Shown: positions 7,952-17,362, numbered from the stretch's first letter. The stretch is DNA of 64,000 nt from Anabaena cylindrica PCC 7122 (GCF_000317695.1 NC_019771.1:3538001-3602000); one strand, 5' to 3'. The notes: a model not told the origin generated them from the sequence alone. A program made the numbers and translations.

Positions 7952-10219
7952 GTGGTTTCTGATTCTGTTTGGATTGTTGGTACTAGTCGCAGCGGTAAGA
8001 CTACTCGCATAGCCGAGCAGTTTTGTCATTGGATACAAATTGAGCATCAATATCCAGAATTATTTTATACGAAAAATCAAAACAATAAAAAAGCTAAAAG
8101 CACAATACAAACGTCAAATATTTTACCAATAGAACCTGGGGTTTTAGTTTTAGCCTCTAATGATGAGAATCGCCGTTTATTAAGTGATAAAATTGTATCC
8201 TTAACTTTAGGAAAATACCCAATTCGTGCTAAAACCACTTTGGGGTTTCTCCAGGATGAAGTTATTTTATTTTGGCCGTTATTAATTGAATCGTTGCAGA
8301 TTAAAGCACAATTTCCTGTAAAATTGCGTCCAGAAACTGAGCAGGAGTTAGCGACAAAACTTTGGCGTTCTCAGTTAGATGTAGAGACATTGAGAAGTGC
8401 AGGAGTAAATGAATATCGCTTAGTCAGGCGTATATTAGATATATGGCAATTAGCTGCTTATAGTGGTACGCCTTGCGAAGATATTACTGAGATTTTGCAA
8501 AGCGGTTTTCAGGAAAGTGTTAATAATTTAGAACCTAATTTTTTGGCATCTTTGCTGCTAGATTGGCGTAATTGGTGTTTAGAGAGGGGAATGCTAACTT
8601 ATGCACTGATTACGGAATTATATAGCCAACATTTGTTAAAAAATATTGATTATCAGCAGCGTTTAGTCGGTCGGTATCAGGCGATATTAGCAGATGATGT
8701 GGATGATTATCCAGCGATCGCTCATAATTTGTTTGAGTTCCTCTTAGATAACGGTGCAGTAGGGGCTTTTAGCTATAATCCTGATGGTGCAATTCGCTGG
8801 GGACTGGGTGCAGATCCCCAATATTTAGCGAGGTTAGCACAGCGTTGTCAGATAGAAACATTAAAAGGCCCAGCTTTAGATAGTTTAGCGGCTCAACTGG
8901 CTCAACCGATAGTGAAAATAGTCACAGAGCCAATGGCGATTTTCCGTTTACCAGCATCTGTACAACCAATCCAAACCGCTTCTCGCGCTCAACTATTGCG
9001 TCAAACAGCAGAGGTGATCATTGATGGAATTGAGACGGGAAAGGTAAAACCGGAAGAAATAGCGATTATTGCACCGGGTTTAGATGCGATCGCACGTTAT
9101 ACTCTCACAGAAATCTTAACTAAACAGAATATCCCCGTAGAATCTCTCAATGATCAACGTCCTTTAGTTAGTTCACCTTTTGTTAGAGCATTACTCACCT
9201 TATTAGCTCTAGTTTATCCTGGCTTAGGGCGTTTAGTAGACAGGGATGCCGTTGCAGAGATGTTGGTAATTTTAAGTCAGAGTCGCACCTATGACGGGGA
9301 AACACAAGAATCTCATCAACCCAGAATTGATCCAGTCCGAGCAGGGTTAATAGCAGATTCCTGTTTTGTACCCCATCCAGATCACCCACATTTGCTACCA
9401 GTGACAGCCTTTGAACGTTGGGATAGAATCGGCTATGAAGGTAGTAGAGCTTATGGGGAAATATTACAGTGGATAGAAGAACAAAAGCGATTCCTAGGTC
9501 GCACTTCTCTACAAGACGCTACACGAACGCTATCACAGCAAAATTCTAATTTTCTACCCACACCAAATTTACTGTTATACAAAGCAATTCAAGACTTTTT
9601 GTGTAAAGATCAAAATCTCTCCTATGAGCAACTAGCCGCATTACGGGAATTGCTAGAAACTGCTCAACACTATTGGGAAGTTGATACAAGATTAAGACAA
9701 ACCGATTCCAACTTACTCTCACTGCATAATCAACAAAGCCTCCATAGCAGCATTGCAGAATTTATTCAACTACTGCGACGGGGAACAATTACCGCTAACC
9801 CCTACCCTATTCATTCCCTTGGTAGCGCCAGAAAAGCCGTTACTTTAGCGACAATCTTCCAATATCGTGCTAGTCGCAGATTTCACCGTTGGCATTTTTG
9901 GCTAGATGCAGGTTCACCCCTGTGGGCAAAAGGCGGTGCAGCCACTTTATTTGGTGCTACCTTATTCCTACAAGATAGATTAGGCGAACCTTGGACAGCA
10001 GCAGATGAGCAATTAGCAGAAGAACAAAGACTAAAAAGAATCCTAGCTGATTTACTCGCTCGTGTATCCGAAAAACTTTACTTATGTCACAGTGACTTAG
10101 CTGTGAATGGACAAGAACAACTAGGGCCACTGTTACCTTTAGTATATTCTTGCGAGATTATATCCGATATAACCCTACCTCTCTCCACAAGTTTTTCACA
10201 AACTAGTTCTAAATTGTAA
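7952..10219 (+). CDS. Helicase-like P-loop ATPase (UvrD/AddB-related)
   Basis: A GTG start at 7952 is supported by AAGGAGT just upstream. The 755-residue product opens with a Walker A motif (GTSRSGKTT, about residues 10-18). Later segments resemble superfamily I helicase motifs: QAILADDVDDYP (Walker B-like, ~250), ELIAIIAPGL-like text near 370 and LLARVSEKLYLCHSDL near the C-terminus. No clear RecB nuclease motif is visible. Cyanobacterial homologues are often named recombinase-like. Two radical-SAM-type genes follow on the same strand, but a functional link is not evident. A role in DNA repair is inference. Confidence 0.6.
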   Translation: MVSDSVWIVGTSRSGKTTRIAEQFCHWIQIEHQYPELFYTKNQNNKKAKSTIQTSNILPIEPGVLVLASNDENRRLLSDKIVSLTLGKYPIRAKTTLGFLQDEVILFWPLLIESLQIKAQFPVKLRPETEQELATKLWRSQLDVETLRSAGVNEYRLVRRILDIWQLAAYSGTPCEDITEILQSGFQESVNNLEPNFLASLLLDWRNWCLERGMLTYALITELYSQHLLKNIDYQQRLVGRYQAILADDVDDYPAIAHNLFEFLLDNGAVGAFSYNPDGAIRWGLGADPQYLARLAQRCQIETLKGPALDSLAAQLAQPIVKIVTEPMAIFRLPASVQPIQTASRAQLLRQTAEVIIDGIETGKVKPEEIAIIAPGLDAIARYTLTEILTKQNIPVESLNDQRPLVSSPFVRALLTLLALVYPGLGRLVDRDAVAEMLVILSQSRTYDGETQESHQPRIDPVRAGLIADSCFVPHPDHPHLLPVTAFERWDRIGYEGSRAYGEILQWIEEQKRFLGRTSLQDATRTLSQQNSNFLPTPNLLLYKAIQDFLCKDQNLSYEQLAALRELLETAQHYWEVDTRLRQTDSNLLSLHNQQSLHSSIAEFIQLLRRGTITANPYPIHSLGSARKAVTLATIFQYRASRRFHRWHFWLDAGSPLWAKGGAATLFGATLFLQDRLGEPWTAADEQLAEEQRLKRILADLLARVSEKLYLCHSDLAVNGQEQLGPLLPLVYSCEIISDITLPLSTSFSQTSSKL

Positions 10220-10286
10220 GTGAAAATCCAGTTACAGGATTTCCATTTATCTAGATTGCAGAATAGGCTAAAAGAGGTAGGTAATT

Positions 10287-11135
10287 ATGAGTTTATCCCC
10301 ATCATACGCAGAAAAAATAGAGTATTCTTCAGTTTATGGACTGGTAAATTCTTTACGATATGGGCGATCGCTTGGTGTCGATCCTATTGGTATCAGCCCT
10401 ACTTGCTCTTTTAACTGCGTCTATTGTCAGTTGGGTAATATCCGGCACCAAACAACTCAACGGCAAATTTTTGTACCCACAACCCAAGTCATCTCTGACT
10501 TGCAAGCATTTATACAAAAGGAAATACCAATAGATGTAGTTACCATTAGTGGTAGTGGTGAACCTACCCTCGCATTGAATTTAGAGGAAATTTTGCAAGC
10601 TACGACATACATCATCAACAAACCATTAGTGGTATTAACCAATGGCACACTGCTAAGTGATAAATCAGTTCGTAATGCTTTAACAGTAGCCGATATTGTC
10701 GCCGTTAAACTAGATGCTGTTTCGTCAAATCAACTACGGCAGATTAATCAACCATTAGAGACAATTAATTTACCAGATCTTCTCAAGGGAATTGAAAAAT
10801 TTAGACAAGAATATCGGGGATACATGGCAATACAAACCATGATTTTATCTTCTTGGACAGCGGAAACTCTAGCAAATTACATAAACTTGATGAAGCGCCT
10901 CCAACCTGATGAAATTCAACTTAACATTCCTACCCATACCCGCGTCCTGGTTCATCAGTTAGAATCTAGAAGTAATGAGATTGTCGAATCTCGCGCTTAT
11001 ACCTGTGAAAATTTTAACTGTATCAGCACTAAAGAACTCTGTTCGATGGCTGATACAATCCAAAATGTCACTCAAATTCCTGTACGTTACTCTTCCAGAA
11101 GACTGGCTGCACAAGGCAGGAAGCAGAGGCAATAA
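10287..11135 (+). CDS. Radical SAM protein
   Basis: The 282-residue product has the cluster-binding motif CSFNCVYC at about residues 35-42, followed by SGSGEPTLA (SAM-binding GGE-like) near 90 and VVLTNGTLLS near 113. These mark a TIM-barrel radical SAM enzyme with one 4Fe-4S cluster. No extra Cys cluster domain or substrate-specific feature is obvious, so the reaction is unknown. It lies 67 bp after the helicase-like gene and 20 bp before a second 4Fe-4S gene, consistent with one transcript. Confidence 0.8.
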   Translation: MSLSPSYAEKIEYSSVYGLVNSLRYGRSLGVDPIGISPTCSFNCVYCQLGNIRHQTTQRQIFVPTTQVISDLQAFIQKEIPIDVVTISGSGEPTLALNLEEILQATTYIINKPLVVLTNGTLLSDKSVRNALTVADIVAVKLDAVSSNQLRQINQPLETINLPDLLKGIEKFRQEYRGYMAIQTMILSSWTAETLANYINLMKRLQPDEIQLNIPTHTRVLVHQLESRSNEIVESRAYTCENFNCISTKELCSMADTIQNVTQIPVRYSSRRLAAQGRKQRQ

Positions 11136-11155
11136 TTATTTAAGGAGTTAAAGAG

Positions 11156-11779
11156 ATGGAAACAAAGTCAACAGAACCATTATTAGCACTCCAGGAAATC
11201 CCCGCTGGCTATCTCAATATTATGGGTTATGTTGATAAATCAGAAGTTAACGGCCCTGGTTGTCGTGCTGTCGTTTGGGTGCAAGGTTGTCCTCGTGAGT
11301 GTGATGGCTGTTTTAATCCTGACTCGTGGACATTTGAAATTAACCAACTAGTTGCTATTGATACTCTCGCCGCAGATATTCTTAAAAATCCCCATAACAC
11401 AGGTGTAACTTTCTCTGGTGGTGAACCATTTTGGCAAGCATCTGCATTAGCTAATTTAGCACGTCAGCTTAAAGCCGCTGGATTAAATGTGATGTCCTTT
11501 ACTGGGTTTACTCTCAAGCAACTTCAATCTGAATCTGCACCTCCTGGTTCACAAGAATTATTATCACAATTAGATATCTTAATTGACGGGCCTTTTGTCC
11601 AGTCTCAAGCAGTTAATTCTCCTATGTCCCCCGTTTCTTCTAAAAACCAACGGGTTCATGTGTTTAACCCAGAATTACAAGACCAAATTAGCTGGGCCAG
11701 TGACCAAATAGAAGTGCATATTCTCAAAGATGGCGATCGCATTGTCACCGGTTATCAAGGTTGGTTAGAACTAACTTAG
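11156..11779 (+). CDS. NrdG-like 4Fe-4S radical SAM activating protein
   Basis: The 207-residue product has CPRECDGCFNP near residues 45-55, a CxxxCxxC cluster motif, and VTFSGGEPFWQ near 85, a SAM-binding GGEP motif. Small size and this arrangement match the NrdG/activase class that generates glycyl radicals. No nrdD or other glycyl-radical enzyme gene is present here, so the partner is unknown. An AAGGAGTT ribosome site lies just before ATG 11156. A C-terminal segment of about 50 residues after the barrel is lineage-specific. Confidence 0.75.
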   Translation: METKSTEPLLALQEIPAGYLNIMGYVDKSEVNGPGCRAVVWVQGCPRECDGCFNPDSWTFEINQLVAIDTLAADILKNPHNTGVTFSGGEPFWQASALANLARQLKAAGLNVMSFTGFTLKQLQSESAPPGSQELLSQLDILIDGPFVQSQAVNSPMSPVSSKNQRVHVFNPELQDQISWASDQIEVHILKDGDRIVTGYQGWLELT

Positions 11780-11818
11780 GGCAAGGAACAGGGGATAATA
11801 ACTTTTTATCTATTCCCC

Positions 11819-11845
11819 AATTACGAATTACGAATTACGAATTAC
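11819..11845. repeat. STRR heptamer array (AATTACG)
   Basis: About four tandem copies of AATTACG lie between the converging NrdG-like and dihydroorotase genes. The same unit recurs near 39570 and, as AATTCGT, near 45570. Confidence 0.8.
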
Positions 11846-11846
11846 C

Positions 11847-13142
11847 TTAGCACCAAGTTTGTAAAACGCGCCCTTGAATTTCTTGTCCAAACCAAGGTGT
11901 GTTATTAGAGAGTGTATGCAGATTTGCTCTATTTATTTTCCAGGATTGTAGAGGATCAAATAATGTTAATTCGGCTTTTTCACCGGGTTTAATCGGGTTA
12001 ATTTTTTGCTGCAAACAAGCTGCTGGTTGATTACTCAAAACTCGCCATAATTCCAAAGGGGTAAATTCCTCTGTTGCCACCAGATTTTGCCACAGTAGAG
12101 GTAATGCTAATTCTAAACCTATTGCGCCTGGAGGTGATTCTGCAAATGCTTGGACTTTTTCTTCATAGGTGTATGGTGCATGATCAATAGCGATCGCATC
12201 TATTACTCCCCCACGCAAACCATTACGCAAGGCAGTTACATCACTGGGATTCCCTAACGGCGGCTCTAAATGCAAGGATGTGTGATAACTCTTAACATCT
12301 CTCGTATCAAGTAACAAGTGCATCCAAGTCGTGCTGGCTGTAACTGGTAAACCTTGAAATTTAGCAGTGGCGATTAATTCCACACTCCGGGCTGTAGAAA
12401 CCCTCATAATATGTACAGGTGTGCCAATAGCGGCGACTAATTCCAACAAAGATGCGATCGCACTAGTTTCGGCACTGGCTGGAACAGGAGGTAAACCCAC
12501 ACGCAAAGCCTCTGCACCCTCTCGCATCATGCCATTTAATGATAAAGAGCGATCGCATGGACAAAACGCCACAGGTTTACCAAAAGGTTGCAGATATTCC
12601 AACATCCGCTGCACTATTCCCAAATTTTCCCAAGGTTTAGCATCAGTAAAACCCACAACCCCAGCAGTAGCTAAATCAGCAAATTCTGCCAACTGCTTAC
12701 CAGCTAAATCGAGAGTCATCGCCCCCCAAATTTGCAGCAGGGGAGCAGGGGAGCAGGGGAGCAGAGGAGAGGGAAAATCTAAATTCTGCTCTAGCTTGAT
12801 CGGCTTCTGCAACTGTGCAACTAGAGCAGGATTATCAATAACCGGAGATGTATCTGGTAAAACAGCCACTCTAGTAAAACCACCAGCCGCAGCAGCAGCC
12901 AAAAACGAAACCAGAGTCTCCCGTTCTTCAAACCCTGGTTCACCAGAATGGCTATATAAATCCACCAATCCAGTACCAAGAACTAAGCCACGACAATCTC
13001 TAATAGAAGTATCAGAACTAACATCAGAAATTTGCAGTGATATAGCTTGGATATCACCATCAACAATCAAAACATCACTTACTTGATCAGTTTCCGAAAC
13101 CGGATCGATTACCCTTACTTGTTGCAGAAGTTCAGTTGCCAT
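11847..13142 (-). CDS. pyrC: Dihydroorotase-family protein, probably metal-site deficient
   Basis: The 431-residue product has the amidohydrolase fold of class I dihydroorotase, which closes carbamoyl-aspartate to dihydroorotate in pyrimidine synthesis. Late motifs are present (AIAIDHAPYT; PAACLQ; KPGEKAELTLFDP). However, the usual D-x-H-x-H zinc motif reads DLYSHSGEPG, with Tyr in place of the first His. The later His of the HAED-type motif is replaced in KPVAFCPCDRSL. These losses suggest a non-catalytic or altered homologue like the pseudo-dihydroorotases of other bacteria. Residues ~123-136 (PSPLLPCSPAPLL) are encoded by a tandem repeat. The gene symbol refers to family only. Confidence 0.75.
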   Translation of the reverse strand: MATELLQQVRVIDPVSETDQVSDVLIVDGDIQAISLQISDVSSDTSIRDCRGLVLGTGLVDLYSHSGEPGFEERETLVSFLAAAAAGGFTRVAVLPDTSPVIDNPALVAQLQKPIKLEQNLDFPSPLLPCSPAPLLQIWGAMTLDLAGKQLAEFADLATAGVVGFTDAKPWENLGIVQRMLEYLQPFGKPVAFCPCDRSLSLNGMMREGAEALRVGLPPVPASAETSAIASLLELVAAIGTPVHIMRVSTARSVELIATAKFQGLPVTASTTWMHLLLDTRDVKSYHTSLHLEPPLGNPSDVTALRNGLRGGVIDAIAIDHAPYTYEEKVQAFAESPPGAIGLELALPLLWQNLVATEEFTPLELWRVLSNQPAACLQQKINPIKPGEKAELTLFDPLQSWKINRANLHTLSNNTPWFGQEIQGRVLQTWC

Positions 13143-13310
13143 GAGCTATTAGCTATTACCTATTCAGTGCTGAAAGTGCTTCAGATTTTTTACCCCTGTC
13201 ATAAATAATAACGGCTTTAAAATCCATAACAGAGAGCAAACCAAACATATATTTATTTTTTTCTTCCTGCACCCCTTCGACTACGCTCAGAGCAAGCCTG
13301 CACCTTATCC

Positions 13311-14654
13311 CTACAATGCCCCCGCTGCCGTTTTATCTAACACACCACCACTTAAATGACTAGTGATATTCATTGCTTGCAATATTGGTAAACCATTTGC
13401 ACCTGAAGGATAATCAATCACACTAACTGCGCCATTTCCTTGACGGAAATTCCAGAAATTTTCTGATGATAAACCCAGGATATGACAGAGCAAGGTTTTA
13501 TTAGTCGCATCATGAGCCACCACTAAACCGATTTGGAATTGGTTTACCTCAGCAGCTTGTAATATTGACTGCCAAGCCACTACACTACGTTCCCGTACCT
13601 GTTGTAAATTTTCTCCTGCCGGCATTTGCACTTCAGCCGGTACATTGCGCCAGCGTTCCAACTCTCCAGGAAACTCCTGTTCTATTTCTGCCTCAAACTT
13701 GCCTTCCCAAGTTCCATGACTAATTTCCCTCAAACCATCCAGTAATTCCAACTTGATATGAGGATGCTGGTTGAGAATAATTTCTGCTGTCTCTTTTGGA
13801 CGCGCCATGGTGCTGCTAAAAGCAAAATCAATTGCTACATCTTTGAGAAATTCCCCAGCTTTTCCCGCCTGGTTTCTACCATTATCATTGAGAGGAACAT
13901 CAATTTGACCTTGAAACTTGCCTTGACGATTCCATTCTGTTTCACCATGACGTACTAATAACAATCGAAATCCTTGATGACTCGGCCTCAAAGTGGGTAA
14001 AGCCTCACCCAAATGTTGCGTCTGATTCATTGATTCTAATTGCACCGATTCACCCAAACCACCGGCAAAATTTAAAACGCTAATCCCGCAATTAGATTGT
14101 TGTAGTCCGTGATAACCACTGGGAGGAATACCCAAAGCCGTACTAATCAGAGCGCGGTTAATACCATTATGTCCAACAATGAGAATAGTTTCCCCTTGAT
14201 GACGGGATAAAATTTCTTGCCAAAACTGCTTTGCTTGTTCATATAAAGCCAGAACCGGAAAAAGTTCTCGTGTCCCCTGTCCATCATTAACAATCATCCG
14301 CAATTCGTGGGGGCGTTTTTTCCAGATGCTATAGTCATCAGCAAACTTATCTTTAACATCACTACTCAGCATTCCTGCCCACAAAGGTAAATCCACTTCT
14401 ACCAGATTTTCAGAAATCTGAATTACAGCAGACTTTTCACGCAAATGACCGTGAATAATTTCCGCTGTTGTCTTCGCTCGGTTAAGGGGACTGCTGTATA
14501 TTGCTGTAAATGCTATATTACTCAGGGCTTCACCAGTTTTACCAGCATCAATCCGACCTTGATCCGTTAAAGTTGACGCATCAGTGCGTCCTTGAATACG
14601 TCTCTCAATGTTATATGTACTTTGACCATGACGCACAATGATGACACGAGTCAT
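13311..14654 (-). CDS. Two-domain histidine phosphatase (phosphoglycerate mutase-like)
   Basis: The 447-residue product has two branch histidine-phosphatase domains in tandem, each opening with the catalytic RHG motif: VIIVRHGQSTYN at ~4-15 and LLLVRHGETEWN at ~231-242. The first domain carries LIVGHNGINRA and the second LVVAHDATNKT as the partner His. Both sites look intact. Such double-domain proteins in cyanobacteria are annotated as phosphoglycerate mutase or 2-carboxy-D-arabinitol-1-phosphatase. The latter is attractive because plant CA1P phosphatase also has two such domains, but the substrate cannot be told from sequence. Confidence 0.85.
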   Translation of the reverse strand: MTRVIIVRHGQSTYNIERRIQGRTDASTLTDQGRIDAGKTGEALSNIAFTAIYSSPLNRAKTTAEIIHGHLREKSAVIQISENLVEVDLPLWAGMLSSDVKDKFADDYSIWKKRPHELRMIVNDGQGTRELFPVLALYEQAKQFWQEILSRHQGETILIVGHNGINRALISTALGIPPSGYHGLQQSNCGISVLNFAGGLGESVQLESMNQTQHLGEALPTLRPSHQGFRLLLVRHGETEWNRQGKFQGQIDVPLNDNGRNQAGKAGEFLKDVAIDFAFSSTMARPKETAEIILNQHPHIKLELLDGLREISHGTWEGKFEAEIEQEFPGELERWRNVPAEVQMPAGENLQQVRERSVVAWQSILQAAEVNQFQIGLVVAHDATNKTLLCHILGLSSENFWNFRQGNGAVSVIDYPSGANGLPILQAMNITSHLSGGVLDKTAAGAL

Positions 14655-14910
14655 TAAAAAACCTCTTCTCTCTAAAGGACTAATTTTACTGCAAAACGTT
14701 GGCAGAATAATCGTTTAGATTGGTTGAGCGTTGGAGTTAAGAATCATGTTGTTTTGTTGATACTCCGTTGCTGTTAGGGAATGGCTATGGACTAGTTTGC
14801 AAAACAGCGTGAAGCTGATGGAAGTTACAGCGCGGTTTAGTAAGAAGTTTAAGCGAGAATTAAAGCATTCGTGTATCCTTAATCTAATATAGTGAGATTT
14901 AGGATTATCC

Positions 14911-15779
14911 AGTGTCCTTAGTTGCTCAAACTCCACTAACTATCACGCTCAAAGTCCCAACCCTCAACGACGATAAAGGCGACTTCATTCGTATGTTTAG
15001 ACTTTGGCAACAGATTCAGAGAAACCCACATACCAGAAGTTATCTTTGATTTTTCAGGATGTAGGTTTCTTCGCCAAAATGCAGTAGCCTTTTTAGGTGG
15101 TTTAGCTCGCCTCATTCAATTTCGTGGTGGTCAAGTTATTTTTGCTTGCGATACCTTGAAAGATGATATTAAAGGCAACTTACGCCAAAACAACTTTCTA
15201 TATCTATTTGGGGAGGATCAACAAGGGTGGATGGGTAATTCTATACACTACAGAGAAGATGTTGATGAAGATATTGATGGTATTATGAATTACCTGGATT
15301 ATATGTGGCTTGGTCGTGGCTGGGTAACAGTTAGTCAAGCCATCAAAGATGAAGTTATATCTACCGTTTTAGAAATCTATAGTAATGCTTTTGAACACGG
15401 GCTATCCGATATTGGCGTATTTACTTGTGGACAACATTATCCTACTCTGAATTCTCTAAATCTCACCGTGATTGATTTTGGTGTTGGCATTCCTGCAAAC
15501 GTGCGCCAATTTCTCGGAAAAACTAGCATCTTGGCTGAAGGAGCTTTACGTTGGGCATTTCAACCTGGCACAACAACACGACATGGTAGAGTTCCTGGAG
15601 GCGCAGGTCTTGATTTATTGAAGAATTTTGTAAAGGCTAAACAGGGTAAGATAGAAATCTATAGCCGCGATGGTTATGCTTTAATTGACTCCAGCCAGGA
15701 ACTCTATCAAAGCGCACCCACTTTTTTTGAAGGAACCTTGATCAACATCACAATTAAATGTGATGCGAACTACTACTAA
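14911..15779 (+). CDS. HATPase (anti-sigma/histidine-kinase-type ATPase), 5' frameshift
   Basis: The long frame from about 14941 to 15779 encodes a GHKL ATPase: N-box EIYSNAFEHG, G1 box DFGVGIP and G2 box GGAGLDLLKNFV. It has no ATG or GTG before the ATPase core; the first usable in-frame start is TTG 15156, which would cut off IFDFSGCRFLRQNAVAFLGG. A good N-terminus (GTG 14911, SLVAQTPLTITLKVPTLNDD) lies in a neighbouring frame that stops at about 15045. The simplest reading is one ~288-residue gene with a single frameshift between ~15000 and 15045, real or a sequencing error. It is followed by STAS-like and PIN genes. Confidence 0.75.
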
Positions 15780-15844
15780 ATTTTACCGGATATGAGTTAC
15801 AATGATAGTACAAAGGTTCTAATACACAAAGAGAGGTTAGGGCC

Positions 15845-16189
15845 ATGAAATATAAAGTCTATGAAATTATCGGTGAAAACTGCATGAGCCAGCGGTCTGG
15901 ACAGCAGTTATATAATTTAATTCATCCCCAACTCCAAGCAGGTGACTCAGTAGAGTTAGACTTTACTGGTGTAAGGAAGTTTTTGTCTGTGTTTTTCAAC
16001 CTTGCTATTGGTCAACTGCTACGTGACATGAAAGTTGAAGAGTTTGAAAAATTGCTGATTGTTAATGGTCTCAATTCTTTTGGTCAGCAGACCTATGATA
16101 ATGTAATTGATCATGCGAAGCAATATTACTCAAATGATAGCTATCGCCAAGCGGTAGATGAAATGATTCTGGAATACTCTCTATCGTAA
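15845..16189 (+). CDS. STAS-like DUF4325 protein
   Basis: A small 114-residue protein with the DUF4325 pattern: MKYKVYEIIGENCMSQRSG, then VELDFTGVRKFLSVFFNLAIGQLL. It resembles STAS-domain anti-sigma antagonists that are switched by partner HATPases. A ribosome site GAGAGG lies upstream of ATG 15845. The stop overlaps the next start as TAATG at 16187-16191, implying translational coupling to the PIN gene. With the HATPase 65 bp upstream, this looks like a switch pair controlling the third protein; that role is inference. Confidence 0.8.
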   Translation: MKYKVYEIIGENCMSQRSGQQLYNLIHPQLQAGDSVELDFTGVRKFLSVFFNLAIGQLLRDMKVEEFEKLLIVNGLNSFGQQTYDNVIDHAKQYYSNDSYRQAVDEMILEYSLS

Positions 16190-16812
16190 TGGCAGTTAAC
16201 TACATTGTAAAAGCAGATGTCATTGACATCACGGTCGATTCCCCCCAAAAAGGGGATATTTTTTTAGTGGATACCAATGTTTGGTATTGGTTGACATATC
16301 CTCCGGCCAGTTCACCTGCAATTCCAACAGATCAGTTAAACTATCGGCTAAATTATTCAAACTACGTTACAGATACTGATGCTGTCGGTGGTACTCTGTG
16401 CTGTTCTAGCTTATCTCTGGCTGAGTTATCTCATATTATTGAAAGGGAAGAGCAGAAACTGTCAACCTATCGGTCTATAAACAAGAAGGAATACCGTCAT
16501 AATTACCCTTCCGAAAGGTCTAGAGTAGTTTCTCAAGTACAAAAGGCTTGGAATCAGGTACAAAATACCTATGCAGTTCTAATGAACTTAACATTAAACC
16601 AAGCAACTTTAAATGCTGCTCTCACCCAGTTTAGTAATCAGTGTTTAGATGGCTATGACCTGTTTATCCTGGAATCTATGCGTCAGGAATCAATTGATAA
16701 AATTATCACCGATGATGGTGATTTTGTTACAGTACCAGGTATTCAGGTCTTTACTGCTAATCCTAGAGCGATCGCAGCAGCTAATAATCAGGGTAAGCTA
16801 ATAACAAGATGA
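16189..16812 (+). CDS. PIN-domain protein coupled to STAS-like gene
   Basis: The 207-residue product carries PIN nuclease signatures: first acidic residue in FLVDTNVWYW (~residue 28), LSLAELSHIIE (~82), DGYDLFILESMRQ (~163) and IITDDGDF (~180). The family generally cleaves RNA, often as a toxin. It is longer than VapC toxins (~130 residues), with an insertion between the second and third motifs. Its ATG overlaps the DUF4325 stop by one base. No VapB-like antitoxin is nearby, so control may instead come from the HATPase/STAS pair. Confidence 0.75.
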   Translation: MAVNYIVKADVIDITVDSPQKGDIFLVDTNVWYWLTYPPASSPAIPTDQLNYRLNYSNYVTDTDAVGGTLCCSSLSLAELSHIIEREEQKLSTYRSINKKEYRHNYPSERSRVVSQVQKAWNQVQNTYAVLMNLTLNQATLNAALTQFSNQCLDGYDLFILESMRQESIDKIITDDGDFVTVPGIQVFTANPRAIAAANNQGKLITR

Positions 16813-16845
16813 TTAGTTTTTATCTACCCAATTCGAGAAAGTTAC

Positions 16846-16910
16846 AGGACTTACGCAACTGGCTTGCTTCGTAGGGTGCATCAGACTTCATAAATCCTGC
16901 AAATAAACGG
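16846..16910. repeat. Single AGGACTTACGCA terminus of dispersed element
   Basis: AGGACTTACGCA at 16846-16857 matches the ends of the elements at 18625 and 48090, but no opposite end is visible. The following GTAGGGTGCATCAGACTTC is also a common cyanobacterial dispersed sequence. It looks like a remnant. Confidence 0.55.
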
Positions 16911-16996
16911 ATATTTGATATCTGAATTGGTTGGTGAGCTTGTCGAACCACACCATAAAATAGATGTTTGGTGTGACACGCAGCTTTAGTCCTAAG

Positions 16997-17362
16997 TTAT
17001 TGACCATCACTCAAATCTAACTGCAACTGTAACCCGTCATTTTCATTCAGATTTTGATATGCGGGTTGTAAAAATATAGGAGTAGAAGGAATTGTTATTG
17101 ACTCACTCAGAGGTAATTCTTCAGAAATTGTGTTTTCTTGAGCTTGATTCTGGGAGATTTGATCAAAAAACTTGCCAAAATCATTTTCGGCACTGCGATT
17201 ATTAATATTAACTAAAGAATCGCCACTTAAAGTCCAGTTTCCAGATTGAGGCTGTGTAATTGATTGAGCATACACGGCGCTATTTATGCCAAAAAAAGCA
17301 GCTATAATTGTTAAGGTAGCAGAAAATTTAGCTTTCATTAGTTTGCTGTTTTTAATAAACAT
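16997..17362 (-). CDS. Small secreted protein of unknown function
   Basis: A 121-residue product begins with a signal peptide, most likely from the second Met (MKAKFSATLTIIAAFFG) with cleavage after AVYA. The mature ~90 residues are polar, acidic and rich in Gln, Asn and Ser with no recognisable domain. It is probably periplasmic or exported. No operon partner is evident. The start could be ATG 17360-17362 or the internal Met nine codons later. Confidence 0.55.
   Translation of the reverse strand: MFIKNSKLMKAKFSATLTIIAAFFGINSAVYAQSITQPQSGNWTLSGDSLVNINNRSAENDFGKFFDQISQNQAQENTISEELPLSESITIPSTPIFLQPAYQNLNENDGLQLQLDLSDGQ

Noticed and set aside
10220..10414. 64-codon plus-strand frame after the helicase-like gene
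   Set aside because: It overlaps the start of the radical SAM gene in another frame and has no family resemblance.
12367..13086. 239-codon plus-strand frame
   Set aside because: It is antisense to the dihydroorotase-like gene and shows no domain.
14745..14910. Possible RelE-like remnant (EVTARFSKKFKRELKH) before the HATPase gene
   Set aside because: Only about 25 codons, ending in a stop near 14890, with no antitoxin or catalytic residues; too short to support.
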